This document shows, one piece after another, positions 7,120-15,685 of a DNA stretch of 64,000 nt. The notes below the pieces were generated by a model that worked only from the letters and a program-made list of their open reading frames with translations, was not told the origin of the DNA and did no database searches. The translations under genes and the position numbers were made by a program. The DNA comes from Alkalihalobacterium chitinilyticum (GTDB lineage: Bacteria > Bacillota > Bacilli > Bacillales > Bacillaceae_F): assembly GCF_029028005.1 (NCBI RefSeq), contig NZ_JAOTPO010000011.1, positions 1-64,000 on the forward strand, read 5' to 3'. Each line of letters starts with the position of its first letter. Within the stretch, counting starts at the first letter, position 1.

Positions 7120-8034
7120 TTGAAAGCCTATTTATTGATCATCATTGCCATCTTATTTTTTTCGGGTAATTTTATTGTTGGGAAGCTAATGGTTGGCAAC
7201 ATTCCTTCGTTTACGTTATCGTTTCTTCGTTGCAGTCTAGCTTTCTTGATTATGGTTTTTATTGCTCGAACAGATTGGAAGATTCGTAGAGAAGTATTAA
7301 TACGAAATTGGAAGCCGATATATGCGCTGTCACTGACGGGAATTGTTATTTTTATCGGCTTAGTCTATTATTCATTAAACTTTACGACGACCATCAATGC
7401 TTCAATTGTAGAAGCTTCTACACCAATATTTGCAGCTATTTTAGGCTTGTTTTTATTAAAAGAACGTCTTTTAGCCGTGCAATATGCAGGGATCATCATT
7501 TCTTCTGTTGGTGTTCTATGGATCGTTACCAACGGCTCGATCGAACAATTACTAGGCTTACAATTAAATGTGGGTGACTTACTGATGGTAGTTGCCGTAT
7601 TAGCTTGGTGCATCTATTCTATTCTCGTCACAAAATATATGGGGGGATTACCGACGAGAGGAACGCTCATGGTTATGCTTGGGATGGCATGTCTCACACT
7701 GCTTCCTTTTGTTATTATGGAGTGGATTTTATTAGATATTATGATTGTATGGAATGCTCCAACGATCCTATCGGTTTTATACCTCGGTATTTTTCCTTCA
7801 ATCATCGCAATTATTTGTTGGAATAAAGGGGTTGAACAAATCGGTGCTTCTAAGGCGGCGGTGTTTTTAAACTTGATCCCGGTATTTACGACCATTCAAG
7901 CGGTTTTGATCTTAGATGAGAGAATTTATATAGAGCAACTATTTGGCGGGCTGCTAGTGATTGTCGGTGTTCTTCTAACAACCAAACTAAGGTCAGTAGT
8001 AAAAGTAAATGAGCCGTTAAAATTAGGAAATTGA
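7120..8034 (+). CDS. EamA-family (DMT) transporter
   Basis: The 304-residue product has about ten membrane helices in two repeated EamA halves (residues about 3-140 and 150-290). Each half ends with the pattern ..LGLFLLKERL.. or ..VLILDERIY... The family exports or imports small metabolites, often amino acids; the substrate cannot be assigned. The TTG start at 7120 has AAAGGGG six bases upstream. It follows the phosphatase gene by 20 bp and may share its transcript. Confidence 0.85.
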   Translation: MKAYLLIIIAILFFSGNFIVGKLMVGNIPSFTLSFLRCSLAFLIMVFIARTDWKIRREVLIRNWKPIYALSLTGIVIFIGLVYYSLNFTTTINASIVEASTPIFAAILGLFLLKERLLAVQYAGIIISSVGVLWIVTNGSIEQLLGLQLNVGDLLMVVAVLAWCIYSILVTKYMGGLPTRGTLMVMLGMACLTLLPFVIMEWILLDIMIVWNAPTILSVLYLGIFPSIIAIICWNKGVEQIGASKAAVFLNLIPVFTTIQAVLILDERIYIEQLFGGLLVIVGVLLTTKLRSVVKVNEPLKLGN

Positions 8035-8133
8035 ATAATGCGCTTTCATAACCCCTTTCGAAATTTTTTGACAAGGCGTATAATAGTAGATGTGTTAAAA
8101 TTCGTATCTGTAATTCCGAGGGGAGAGAACAGG

Positions 8134-9678
8134 ATGGAGAAATTTAAAGATAGTATGTACGAGTTAATTGTAGAGACATCTACGAATCTACCATACGATG
8201 TACGCCATGCAGTTAAGGCGGCAAAAGCGAAAGAAAATGCAGGAACACGTGCTGCATTATCACTATCAACGATTACTGAAAACATTCAAATGGCAGACGA
8301 TAAGATCTCACCGATTTGCCAAGATACAGGTATGCCGACTTTTGAGATTAAAGTTCCGGTTGGTGTAAACCAAATTAAAATGAAAAAAGCAATAAAAGAA
8401 GCGATCGAGCAAGCAACGAAAGACGGAAAGTTACGTCCTAACTCGGTTGATTCACTAACGGGTGCCAACAGTGGTAACAACATTGGTGAAGGAACACCTG
8501 TATTCCACTTTGAGCAGTGGGAAGAGGACTATATTGATGTTCGCTTAATCTTAAAAGGTGGCGGCTGTGAGAATAAAAATATTCAATACAGCTTACCATG
8601 TGAACTTGACGGACTTGGCCGTGCCGGTCGTGACCTTGATGGCATTCGTAAGTGTATCATGCACTCCGTATATCAAGCACAAGGACAAGGCTGTAGTGCT
8701 GGATTTATCGGTGTAGGAATCGGTGGCGACCGCTCGGCTAGTTACTTATTAGCAAAAGAGCAGCTTTTCCGTACAGTTGATGATGTGAACCCGAATGAAG
8801 ATCTTCGTAAACTAGAAGACTATGTAATGGAAAATGCGAATACATTAGGTATCGGTACAATGGGCTTTGGTGGAGAAGCAACATTACTAGGCTGTAAAGT
8901 AGGTGTTATGCACCGTCTTCCTGCAAGTTTCTTCGTATCTGTGGCTTATAACTGCTGGGCGTTCCGTCGCTTAGGTGTAAAAGTTAATGCAGAAACAGGA
9001 GAAATTAACGAGTGGTTATATAAAGATGGTGAAAAAGTCGACTTTGGTGCACTTGCTGAAGAAGAAGCGGCAGCAACAGCTGAAGTGACTTCTGATGTTC
9101 GTGAAGTTGTACTTCAAGCTCCAATTACTGAAGAGCAAATTCGTGAGTTAAAAGTCGGTGACGTTGTTATCATTAACGGAATGATGCATACAGGCCGTGA
9201 CGCGATCCACCACCACTTAATGGACCACGATGCACCAATTGATTTAAATGGTCAGGTTATTTACCACTGTGGACCCGTTATGTTAAAAGACGATCAAGGC
9301 GAGTGGCACGTTAAAGCTGCTGGACCAACGACAAGTATTCGTGAGGAGCCTTACCAAGGGGACATCATGAAAAAATTCGGCATTCGTGCTGTAATCGGTA
9401 AAGGCGGAATGGGACCGAAAACGTTAAAAGCGTTACAAGAGCATGGTGGTGTCTACCTAAATGCGATTGGCGGAGCTGCTCAATACTACGCTGACTGTAT
9501 TAAAAAAGTTCAAGGTGTTGACTTAATGGAGTTCGGTATTCCAGAAGCGATGTGGCACCTTGAAGTAGAAGGCTTTGCAGCAATCGTAACGATGGACTCA
9601 CACGGAAACAGCTTACATGCTGATGTCGATAAGTCTTCTTTAGAAAAGCTCTCTCAATTTGCTGAGCGTGTATTTTAA
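8134..9678 (+). CDS. Class I fumarate hydratase (4Fe-4S)
   Basis: The 514-residue product fuses the alpha and beta halves of class I (FumA-like) fumarase, which hydrates fumarate to malate in the TCA cycle with a labile 4Fe-4S cluster. The N-terminal part has ICQDTGMPTF (Cys62), KGGGCENKN (Cys145) and GQGCSAG (Cys187). AYNCWAF carries Cys274. The beta half has VIINGMMHTGRDAIHHH and IGKGGMG. Cys62, Cys187 and Cys274 are plausible cluster ligands, but no alignment was made. The ATG at 8134 has GAGGGGAGA upstream; a longer frame from 8038 lacks family similarity. B. subtilis uses the unrelated class II enzyme CitG, so this is an oxygen-sensitive alternative. Confidence 0.92.
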   Translation: MEKFKDSMYELIVETSTNLPYDVRHAVKAAKAKENAGTRAALSLSTITENIQMADDKISPICQDTGMPTFEIKVPVGVNQIKMKKAIKEAIEQATKDGKLRPNSVDSLTGANSGNNIGEGTPVFHFEQWEEDYIDVRLILKGGGCENKNIQYSLPCELDGLGRAGRDLDGIRKCIMHSVYQAQGQGCSAGFIGVGIGGDRSASYLLAKEQLFRTVDDVNPNEDLRKLEDYVMENANTLGIGTMGFGGEATLLGCKVGVMHRLPASFFVSVAYNCWAFRRLGVKVNAETGEINEWLYKDGEKVDFGALAEEEAAATAEVTSDVREVVLQAPITEEQIRELKVGDVVIINGMMHTGRDAIHHHLMDHDAPIDLNGQVIYHCGPVMLKDDQGEWHVKAAGPTTSIREEPYQGDIMKKFGIRAVIGKGGMGPKTLKALQEHGGVYLNAIGGAAQYYADCIKKVQGVDLMEFGIPEAMWHLEVEGFAAIVTMDSHGNSLHADVDKSSLEKLSQFAERVF

Positions 9679-9692
9679 TAAAGAATGGAAGA

Positions 9693-9728
9693 AAGATGGG
9701 TAAACATTTGTTTACCTGTCTTTTTTTC
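9693..9728 (+). terminator. Terminator after the fumarase gene
   Basis: A 14-base stem, aagatgggtaaaca / tgtttacctgtctt with two G-T pairs, followed by seven Ts. Confidence 0.88.
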
Positions 9729-9824
9729 TTGAGACGGTTTGTGCCTAAGCAGAGTATGAAGTAGTTAAACTAGAAGCTGGTCGAAATTCGTCTGATGCTG
9801 TCGAGAAATCGATAAAGCATGAGA

Positions 9825-9908
9825 AGTTGAAAATAAATGAAGTGAAGTTAAAAATAACAGCACGTAAGTTGAAAATAAATCAAGCAGAGTTGAAAATAAC
9901 AAATTGAA
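9825..9908 (+). repeat. Four tandem 21-bp units
   Basis: The string AGTT(g/a)AAAATAA begins at 9825, 9846, 9867 and 9888, exactly 21 bp apart, followed by nine variable bases each time. The period equals seven codons and reads as KLKI(N/T)xx in one frame, but that frame has no start codon after its stop at 9746 and closes at 9911. It lies in a 440-bp gap without a recognised gene. Confidence 0.85.
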
Positions 9909-10120
9909 AAGCAGACTCGAAGACGGATAGATGGACCAAACTAGCTCAATAATATGATGAAAAATTTAAAAAGCATGTTATTTACTAAAATGGAAGTACT
10001 TTTACCGCTAGTTTTTCCGTAAGTGTTAACTAAAGGAGAAACTATTAACTGGAATAAAACGTAGATGTACTTACAAGGATCATTCCAGAAGCACGGTCGC
10101 TTTGTGAAAGGAGCATTAGA

Positions 10121-10507
10121 ATGGCACTTCAAAAGCATCATCAGCAAATGGCAATTTTTCTGTTTTGGGTTGCAATCATATTATATTTTTTAGGATTAAT
10201 TGCTTTATTCTATAATCTAGGCAGAGGTACGCAAGGTGTTACGACAGAGAGAATACTCATTTATTTTTTAACATTTGGACTGGGTACTGCTTCATTGTTT
10301 ATTGCGTACTGGCGGATGAAACAAATCAAAGAAGTCCAGTCCAAGCAACCAAAAACCAATGAAATAGAGCTTACTGATGATCTTTTTACAGCGCGGCGCT
10401 TGATGTTTGTTTCCTCGGTAGATATTAAACGTGAACATGTATCCGAAGACGAGTTTTTACAAATTGTTTCCATACCGCTTCTAATCAAATACACAACAGC
10501 ACGTTAA
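10121..10507 (+). CDS. Small membrane protein, unknown
   Basis: The 128-residue product has two membrane helices (about residues 11-31 and 46-63) joined by a short loop, GRGTQGVTTER, and a charged cytosolic tail rich in Lys and Glu. I do not recognise the family. The ATG at 10121 has GAAAGGAG seven bases upstream, so it is probably a real gene. It lies between the repeat-bearing gap and pdaA and stops about 60 bp before pdaA. It could be cotranscribed with it, as no terminator is visible between them. Confidence 0.7.
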   Translation: MALQKHHQQMAIFLFWVAIILYFLGLIALFYNLGRGTQGVTTERILIYFLTFGLGTASLFIAYWRMKQIKEVQSKQPKTNEIELTDDLFTARRLMFVSSVDIKREHVSEDEFLQIVSIPLLIKYTTAR

Positions 10508-10565
10508 CCCTGCATAGTTTTTTATTTGTGTGAAAAGCTAATAAAAAACTTAGGGGAGTCAGGTG

Positions 10566-11372
10566 TTGAAAATGAAAAAACTACTTACGATTATAGCTAT
10601 CATTGCGTTCATTTTTACTGGTCTAGGCTCAACGGCCGCGGCCTACGACACTAAAGTATACCACTGGAGCTACAAGCCGGAAAAAGACAATAAACCAGTA
10701 ACGACAGAACCCCATTACTTAGAGCTGCTCGAAAAGTATGGCGGTTATTTTATCGGGAATACAGATAAAAAAGAATTGTACCTAACATTTGATAACGGGT
10801 ATGAAAATGGCTACACGGCAAAAGTTCTTGATGTGTTAAAAGAAAAGAAAGTACCTGCGACCTTCTTTGTAACAGGACATTACTTAAAAACAGAACAAGA
10901 TCTCATTAAGCGGATGGTAAACGAAGGTCATATCGTCGGTAATCATTCGTACCATCACCCAAGCTTGCCAGAAGTAAGTGAAGATAGATTAAAGCGAGAA
11001 TTAGAAAAGGTAAAAGAAGAATATACAAATATTACGGGTCAAAAAGATATGAATTATTTAAGGCCGCCAAGAGGTACGTTCAGCGAAAAATCGTTGGCAT
11101 TATCTAATGATTTGGGCTATACGAATGTGTTTTGGTCGATGGCTTATAAAGATTGGGAAGTCGACAAGCAGAAAGGCGCAGATTATGCCTATAATCAAAT
11201 CATGAAAAGAATTCATCCGGGTGCGATTATGCTTCTTCATTCGGTTTCAAAAGACAATGCTGAGGCATTGGGACGTGTCATTGAGGATTGCCGTAAACAA
11301 GGATACGCATTTAAAAGTTTAGACGAGCTTCTCTTAGATCGCATGATGTTAGAGGAGACAAGAAATCAATAG
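10566..11372 (+). CDS. pdaA: Delta-lactam-biosynthetic de-N-acetylase PdaA
   Basis: The 268-residue product has an N-terminal signal peptide (KKLLTIIAIIAFIFTGLG, cleavage near AAA-YD) and a NodB polysaccharide deacetylase domain. The motifs are TFDNG (about 74-78; Asn replaces the second Asp, as in PdaA proteins), HSYHH (about 127-131) and RPPRGTFS (about 166-173). In B. subtilis PdaA removes acetyl groups from muramic acid during synthesis of muramic delta-lactam in the spore cortex and is needed for germination. Several starts are possible (GTG 10563, TTG 10566, ATG 10572); TTG was chosen for its seven-base spacing from AGGGGAG. Its presence implies a spore former. Confidence 0.92.
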   Translation: MKMKKLLTIIAIIAFIFTGLGSTAAAYDTKVYHWSYKPEKDNKPVTTEPHYLELLEKYGGYFIGNTDKKELYLTFDNGYENGYTAKVLDVLKEKKVPATFFVTGHYLKTEQDLIKRMVNEGHIVGNHSYHHPSLPEVSEDRLKRELEKVKEEYTNITGQKDMNYLRPPRGTFSEKSLALSNDLGYTNVFWSMAYKDWEVDKQKGADYAYNQIMKRIHPGAIMLLHSVSKDNAEALGRVIEDCRKQGYAFKSLDELLLDRMMLEETRNQ

Positions 11373-11506
11373 AACGAGGCAACATTAGGAATCTAACCAA
11401 GTGATAAAAAAGCGAGAGCCAATATACTTTTGAGACACTTATCCGTTTGAAGGCTTAGAAGGTAATCCTTCTAAACAAGAGGTCTGTCGGTCAAAAAGTA
11501 ACACCA

Positions 11507-11537
11507 AAAGGGCTGACACACAACATGTCAGCCTCTT
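11507..11537 (-). terminator. Hairpin downstream of the GAF gene
   Basis: GGCTGACA (11511-11518) pairs with TGTCAGCC (11526-11533). On the minus strand the stem is followed by CTTTTGG, a weak T-run suited to end the GAF-domain gene. Confidence 0.6.
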
Positions 11538-11554
11538 ATCTGTACATACAATCT

Positions 11555-11914
11555 CTAGTTGGCAAAGCTTTCTTGACCAATCGCTTCTGCAATCGTTTCT
11601 AATGTACTTACATCGGTAACGTCAAAGGCAATCGCCTGCATGCTACGAACAATCATAACTCCAATTTTTTGACCCATTGAATTGGTAATTGGAAACTTTA
11701 ACTCAGCATTACTTTCCCACTGGAGATCATCTTCGTCTGATGCAGCAACTAAGTTGCTTGAACCCTCTTCAAAAATTAAGATACCGACCCAATCTATGTA
11801 TGGGACTTCACTTACTAAACTCTCACAAGTTTTTTCAAAAACAGATTGAAGGCTCATTTTTTTGTATACATGGGCCATTATTTGCAGGGAAGCTACATCT
11901 GTTGCAATCGACAT
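11555..11914 (-). CDS. Single-domain GAF protein
   Basis: The 119-residue product is one GAF domain: an N-terminal helix (VASLQIMAHVYKKMSLQSVFEKTCESL), then strands with WVGILIFEEG and LKFPITNSMGQKIGVMIV. GAF domains bind small ligands or serve as dimerisation units. No output domain is attached, so the protein may be a stand-alone sensor or binding partner. Its ATG at 11914 has GGAGAG a few bases upstream. It is transcribed alone, and a GC-rich hairpin follows. I do not recognise a named orthologue. Confidence 0.78.
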   Translation of the reverse strand: MSIATDVASLQIMAHVYKKMSLQSVFEKTCESLVSEVPYIDWVGILIFEEGSSNLVAASDEDDLQWESNAELKFPITNSMGQKIGVMIVRSMQAIAFDVTDVSTLETIAEAIGQESFAN

Positions 11915-12083
11915 GAAATATCTCTCCTTCGTAGAACATTTTACTTCTCCTATTGTAGCAAATTATATACGTTTACGAACTAGTAAGTTTAGGCAGTGGG
12001 GGGAGGGGTTGGCATAGAATTCAATAACTGTTCTTACCACTCTTTTATGGTAATATTCAAAAACATAGTAGAAATATTTAATA

Positions 12084-12116
12084 AAGACGACGTCAACATC
12101 ATGACGTCGTCTTTTT
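12084..12116. terminator. Terminator of the phnDCEE operon, bidirectional
   Basis: aagacgacgtca / tgacgtcgtcttt with loop acatca and Ts on both sides. It lies five bases after the phnE2 stop on the minus strand. Confidence 0.85.
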
Positions 12117-12121
12117 ACTCA

Positions 12122-12991
12122 TTAAGTTCGAACCCGTAAGCGTGATTTGATTTGAGTCGCTAAGATTTCTAGGAGAATGGCTACTATTAAGATAAAGTAG
12201 GTGATCGCTCCAATTTCCCGGATATCATAATAGAAGGCACTTGCCATAAACATATCAAAACCGATACCGCCAGCACCTGCTGCAGCACCCATAGCGACAG
12301 CCACCCCAAAATTAATTTCAAACCGCAAGAATGTCCATGAAATTAAATAGGTCATAGACGCTGGAATGACCGCTTGGAAAATGATTTGCCACCAGTTTGC
12401 CCCGCTTCCTTTTAGGGCTTCAATGACTCCTTGGTCGAGTTCCTCAAACGATTCAGAATAGGCTTTAACAAGGTAACTTACCGAGTGGAACGTCATCCCA
12501 ATAACTGCAGCAACACTGCCTAATCCTGCTGCAATCGCAAAAATCAATACCCATAGGACAGTAGGAACTGCTCGAATAACAGCCACGAATCCTTTTATAC
12601 TATTCGAAATGTACTTATTCGATAAGTTTTGAGCAGCTAATAAAGCTAAAAATAATGCAATAATAGCTCCGAATATTGTAGTTAGTACAGCGAGACTAAG
12701 TGTAATAAGTACGGCCTTCACTGCATCTAAAAACGTAAAATGGTTTAGCTGCGGTTCTGTAAACATGGTTTTAAAGTTAACGAGGGTCGAAATAATGGCT
12801 TCAAAAACATTAAGATTTTTATAATCAAACGTAAAGAAGCTATAAATTGATAAAAATAATAAAGCATAAAGTGTTCCTTGAATAACTAAGGAAGTTTTAT
12901 TAATTGGTTTGACTTTAATGGGTTTGTCTAAATATTCTTGAATAATTTTACTGTTTTTATTATGGTCTGGATTTAATTTTTCAAGGCCCAT
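12122..12991 (-). CDS. phnE: Phosphonate ABC transporter permease PhnE, second copy
   Basis: The 289-residue product has six membrane helices and the permease motif that contacts the ATPase, EALKGSGANWWQIIFQAVIPA-like (about 192-212), typical of PhnE. An N-terminal extension of about 35 polar residues precedes the first helix. It probably pairs with the adjacent permease to form a heterodimeric channel for phosphonate import powered by PhnC. Its ATG shares a base with the stop codon of the upstream permease, which indicates translational coupling. It is the last gene of phnDCEE. Confidence 0.9.
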   Translation of the reverse strand: MGLEKLNPDHNKNSKIIQEYLDKPIKVKPINKTSLVIQGTLYALLFLSIYSFFTFDYKNLNVFEAIISTLVNFKTMFTEPQLNHFTFLDAVKAVLITLSLAVLTTIFGAIIALFLALLAAQNLSNKYISNSIKGFVAVIRAVPTVLWVLIFAIAAGLGSVAAVIGMTFHSVSYLVKAYSESFEELDQGVIEALKGSGANWWQIIFQAVIPASMTYLISWTFLRFEINFGVAVAMGAAAGAGGIGFDMFMASAFYYDIREIGAITYFILIVAILLEILATQIKSRLRVRT

Positions 12992-13776
12992 TACAAGATT
13001 ACCCTCCTTACATAGTTAGAAATATACTCAATCGTAAGGATGGTAAAGACGATTACGATTACAACTAAACTTGCCGCGTTATAATTCATACTTTTGTAGT
13101 AAAGGTCAAAAGCAAAACCAATTCCAGTCCCTGTCAAAATCCCGATTAACGTAGCACTACGAATATTGGTTTCAACAACGAATAGCACCCAGCTAATCAT
13201 TTGCGCAATACTTGAAGGAACAACCGATTGGAAAACAATCGTAAAATAAGTAGCACCTGTTGCCTGAAGAGCTTCTACAGAACTATTACTGGCTTCATCA
13301 ATAACTTCAATAAATGCACGTGTAAGAAACCCAAATGACACAAAGAATAGTGCGAAAAAACCTGTTAATGAACTTTGCCCGAAAGAAAATAGTAAGATCA
13401 TCGACCAAGCGGCAATATCGATGTTACGAAATAATGTAGCGAAACCTCTTGCGACCGTACTAAAGAAATTGTTTACTTTGGTTGTATTGGAACCGGCAAT
13501 CGCAAACATTAACGCACACATCGCAGCAAAAGTTGTAGCTGCAATGGATACGAGTACGGTTTCTAAGAGCTTATCTAATATATTCGGAAGACGATCTAGA
13601 GAACTAGCATTGGGAAGAAAGTTAGTAAAGGCCCATTCAATCGCTTTAGGAATAGAAGCTAATCCTTTTGCCATACTAAATTCCGTTAAGATGATAGCTC
13701 CATAGGTGACTGCTATTATGATAAAAAGAATAAGGGAAGACTTTATTCTTTTCTTCGCGAAGTATTTATCCTGCAT
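12991..13776 (-). CDS. phnE: Phosphonate ABC transporter permease PhnE, first copy
   Basis: The 261-residue product has about six membrane helices and the coupling motif VEALQATGATYFTIVFQSVVPS (about 172-193). The ATG at 13776 was chosen because GGGAGGAAG, lying inside the last codons of phnC, is just upstream. A longer frame from 13830 would begin inside phnC and add a non-hydrophobic leader. It overlaps phnC by 11 bp and phnE2 by one base, so the four genes form one tight operon. It is clearly diverged from the second PhnE, so this is not a recent duplication. Confidence 0.9.
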   Translation of the reverse strand: MQDKYFAKKRIKSSLILFIIIAVTYGAIILTEFSMAKGLASIPKAIEWAFTNFLPNASSLDRLPNILDKLLETVLVSIAATTFAAMCALMFAIAGSNTTKVNNFFSTVARGFATLFRNIDIAAWSMILLFSFGQSSLTGFFALFFVSFGFLTRAFIEVIDEASNSSVEALQATGATYFTIVFQSVVPSSIAQMISWVLFVVETNIRSATLIGILTGTGIGFAFDLYYKSMNYNAASLVVIVIVFTILTIEYISNYVRRVIL

Positions 13777-14554
13777 TTCTTCCTCCCATATCCATAATGA
13801 GGTCACCAGCCTCCGAACCGTAGATCTCATGTATTTGTTCTGTTGTTATATCTTTTGGTGAACCATTGTATACAATGCTTCCTTTACTTACACCGATGAT
13901 ACGATCAGAATAACTAAGAGCAACATCCACCTGATGTAAATTAACAATTACAGTAATGCCCATTGTTGTAGAAACATCTTTTAAGTAGTCCATAATTACT
14001 TTCGAAGCATTTGGATCAAGAGAAGCGATCGGTTCATCACATAATAACATTTTAGGATCTTGAATAAGTGCTCTAGCGATACCAACACGTTGCTTCTGGC
14101 CGCCGCTTAGTTGATCACATCTTTTGTATACCTGTTCTTCTAACCCGAGCAGTCCAAGCATTTGAATTGCTTGTCTTTTTTCCTCCTCATTATATAATCC
14201 TAAAATTCCAGCAAAAGTAGACTTATAACCAAGACGGCCGTGCAAAACATTCTCAATGACACTTAGTCGGTTGACTAGATTGTAGTGTTGGAAAATCATC
14301 CCTATCTGAGTTCTTAATCTACGCAGTTCTCTTTTGTTGAAATTCATAATGTCAACGTTATCAAAGATGATTTCTCCGCTACTTGCATCAATCATTCGAT
14401 TAATACAACGAAGGAGAGTTGATTTTCCAGCCCCCGATGGTCCGATGACAGAAACAAACTCTCCTTCTTTGACAGAGAAGTTAACATCTGATAACGCTAG
14501 AGTGTCGTTTCCATATTGCTTAGAGACGCCTTTTAATTCTAGTAACGTTGTCAT
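13766..14554 (-). CDS. phnC: Phosphonate ABC transporter ATP-binding protein PhnC
   Basis: The 262-residue product is a complete ABC ATPase: Walker A GPSGAGKST (about 38-46), Q-loop MIFQHYNLV, signature LSGGQKQR (about 149-156), Walker B MLLCDEP with catalytic Glu, and the H-loop NLHQVD. The FQHYNLVNRLSVIENVLHGRLG stretch is characteristic of PhnC. It powers phosphonate uptake with PhnD and the two PhnE permeases. It starts 42 bp downstream of phnD. It is the only ATPase in this transport operon. Confidence 0.93.
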   Translation of the reverse strand: MTTLLELKGVSKQYGNDTLALSDVNFSVKEGEFVSVIGPSGAGKSTLLRCINRMIDASSGEIIFDNVDIMNFNKRELRRLRTQIGMIFQHYNLVNRLSVIENVLHGRLGYKSTFAGILGLYNEEEKRQAIQMLGLLGLEEQVYKRCDQLSGGQKQRVGIARALIQDPKMLLCDEPIASLDPNASKVIMDYLKDVSTTMGITVIVNLHQVDVALSYSDRIIGVSKGSIVYNGSPKDITTEQIHEIYGSEAGDLIMDMGGRNAG

Positions 14555-14596
14555 CTTGTTAACTCCTTTTTATGTGATTAAATATTTTTAAGTCAA

Positions 14597-15685
14597 TTAT
14601 TTAGATAATTCACGAATTGGATCGAACCAAGCATCTTCTACTTTTACAAAACGCTCATCAGCGCTCTTTGAGAATAATCCTTTTAGTTCAGAATCTTTTG
14701 GTACGAATACTTTCTCGTTGTTTGCCATGTCATCAGATGTGAAAGCAGATACGAGTTGCTCAATTAATTCTGCACTCACATTGTCTTGGTTAACTACAAA
14801 TGGCGCATTTAATACTGGAGTTACGGAAATTAATACAAATTCCTCACCAGGCATTGTGTTGAATGGTTCAGTAGCATCATCAAGTACACGATATACAGAA
14901 CCTGCTCGGTTTTCTTCACCACTCACTAGTTCAATATAGTTATTGACACAAGAGTCACAAATAGAAACAATGTCAGCTCTGTCAGCTAAAAGGTTTACAA
15001 GTGTACCTTGGTGAGACCCGCCATAAAGTACTTCGCTAAAAAAGTTGTTAGTTCCACCTTCAAGTAAATCATCTGGAGTCAAATCTTTATGTTCTTCCAT
15101 TTGACTAAAGTGAGAAACGATCCCTGCTGAAGGAACACGGAAACCTGAAGTAGAGCTATTAGAAACGAATGAAAATCTTTTTCCAACAATGTTATCAATT
15201 GTGAAGTCTGATCCACTCATATACTCTTCTTCGTTACCTTTTTTCACAGATAACCAAGAATAATAAACCGCATCGTCTAATGTCCCAGAAGCACCACTTG
15301 GTACAACTAAAGGTTGAATGTTATTGTTTTTAATATTTGCCTCAATATATCCTTGAGCTCCCATAAATGCTAAGTCAGCATTACCGTTAACAAGTGTTTC
15401 AATGGCAATAAGGTAGTCAGTTGTTGTTTGGTGTTTTACTTCTTTACCTGTTGCTTTTTCAATTTCAGCAGCAATTTCATCACGAGCATCTTTTAAATCT
15501 GCACCAGACTCATTTGGATACCAAACAATCGTAAGTGTGTCTTTATCTTCAACAGCAGCTTTTGTTTCAGTTTTCGGTTCTTCAGTCGTTGATCCAGAAG
15601 ATGATTCTGTATTACTCGAAGAATTACAAGCTGCCATAATCGCTATTAAAGTAATAGTAAACAGTAATAAAAATGCTTTTTTCAT
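14597..15685 (-). CDS. phnD: Phosphonate-binding lipoprotein PhnD
   Basis: The 362-residue product starts with a lipoprotein signal (KKAFLLLFTITLIAIMAAC, lipobox Cys20), followed by a Ser/Thr/Glu-rich linker to about residue 45. The periplasmic-binding fold begins at TLTIVWYPNESGADLK. The motifs ADLAFMGAQGYIEA and SFVSNSSTSGFRVPSAG are typical of PhnD-type phosphonate, phosphite or phosphate-ester receptors. It captures substrate outside the membrane and hands it to PhnE. GAGGAG stands eight bases before the ATG. The first gene of the operon, it diverges from the C-P lyase genes across a 548-bp gap. Confidence 0.92.
   Translation of the reverse strand: MKKAFLLLFTITLIAIMAACNSSSNTESSSGSTTEEPKTETKAAVEDKDTLTIVWYPNESGADLKDARDEIAAEIEKATGKEVKHQTTTDYLIAIETLVNGNADLAFMGAQGYIEANIKNNNIQPLVVPSGASGTLDDAVYYSWLSVKKGNEEEYMSGSDFTIDNIVGKRFSFVSNSSTSGFRVPSAGIVSHFSQMEEHKDLTPDDLLEGGTNNFFSEVLYGGSHQGTLVNLLADRADIVSICDSCVNNYIELVSGEENRAGSVYRVLDDATEPFNTMPGEEFVLISVTPVLNAPFVVNQDNVSAELIEQLVSAFTSDDMANNEKVFVPKDSELKGLFSKSADERFVKVEDAWFDPIRELSK

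Noticed and set aside
8068-8084. TTGACA and TATAAT near the fumarase gene as a promoter
   Set aside because: They are only five bases apart, so they cannot form one sigma-A promoter. TATAAT alone may be a -10 with a poor -35, but this was not firm enough to list.
9825-9908. CRISPR array
   Set aside because: The units are head-to-tail with nine-base variable parts rather than 30-40 base spacers, and there are no cas genes. The 51520-51697 repeats are in mixed orientation and were rejected for the same reason.
9749-9911. Open frame through the 21-bp repeats
   Set aside because: It has no ATG, GTG or TTG with a ribosome site after the stop at 9746, so it was kept as a repeat, not a gene.
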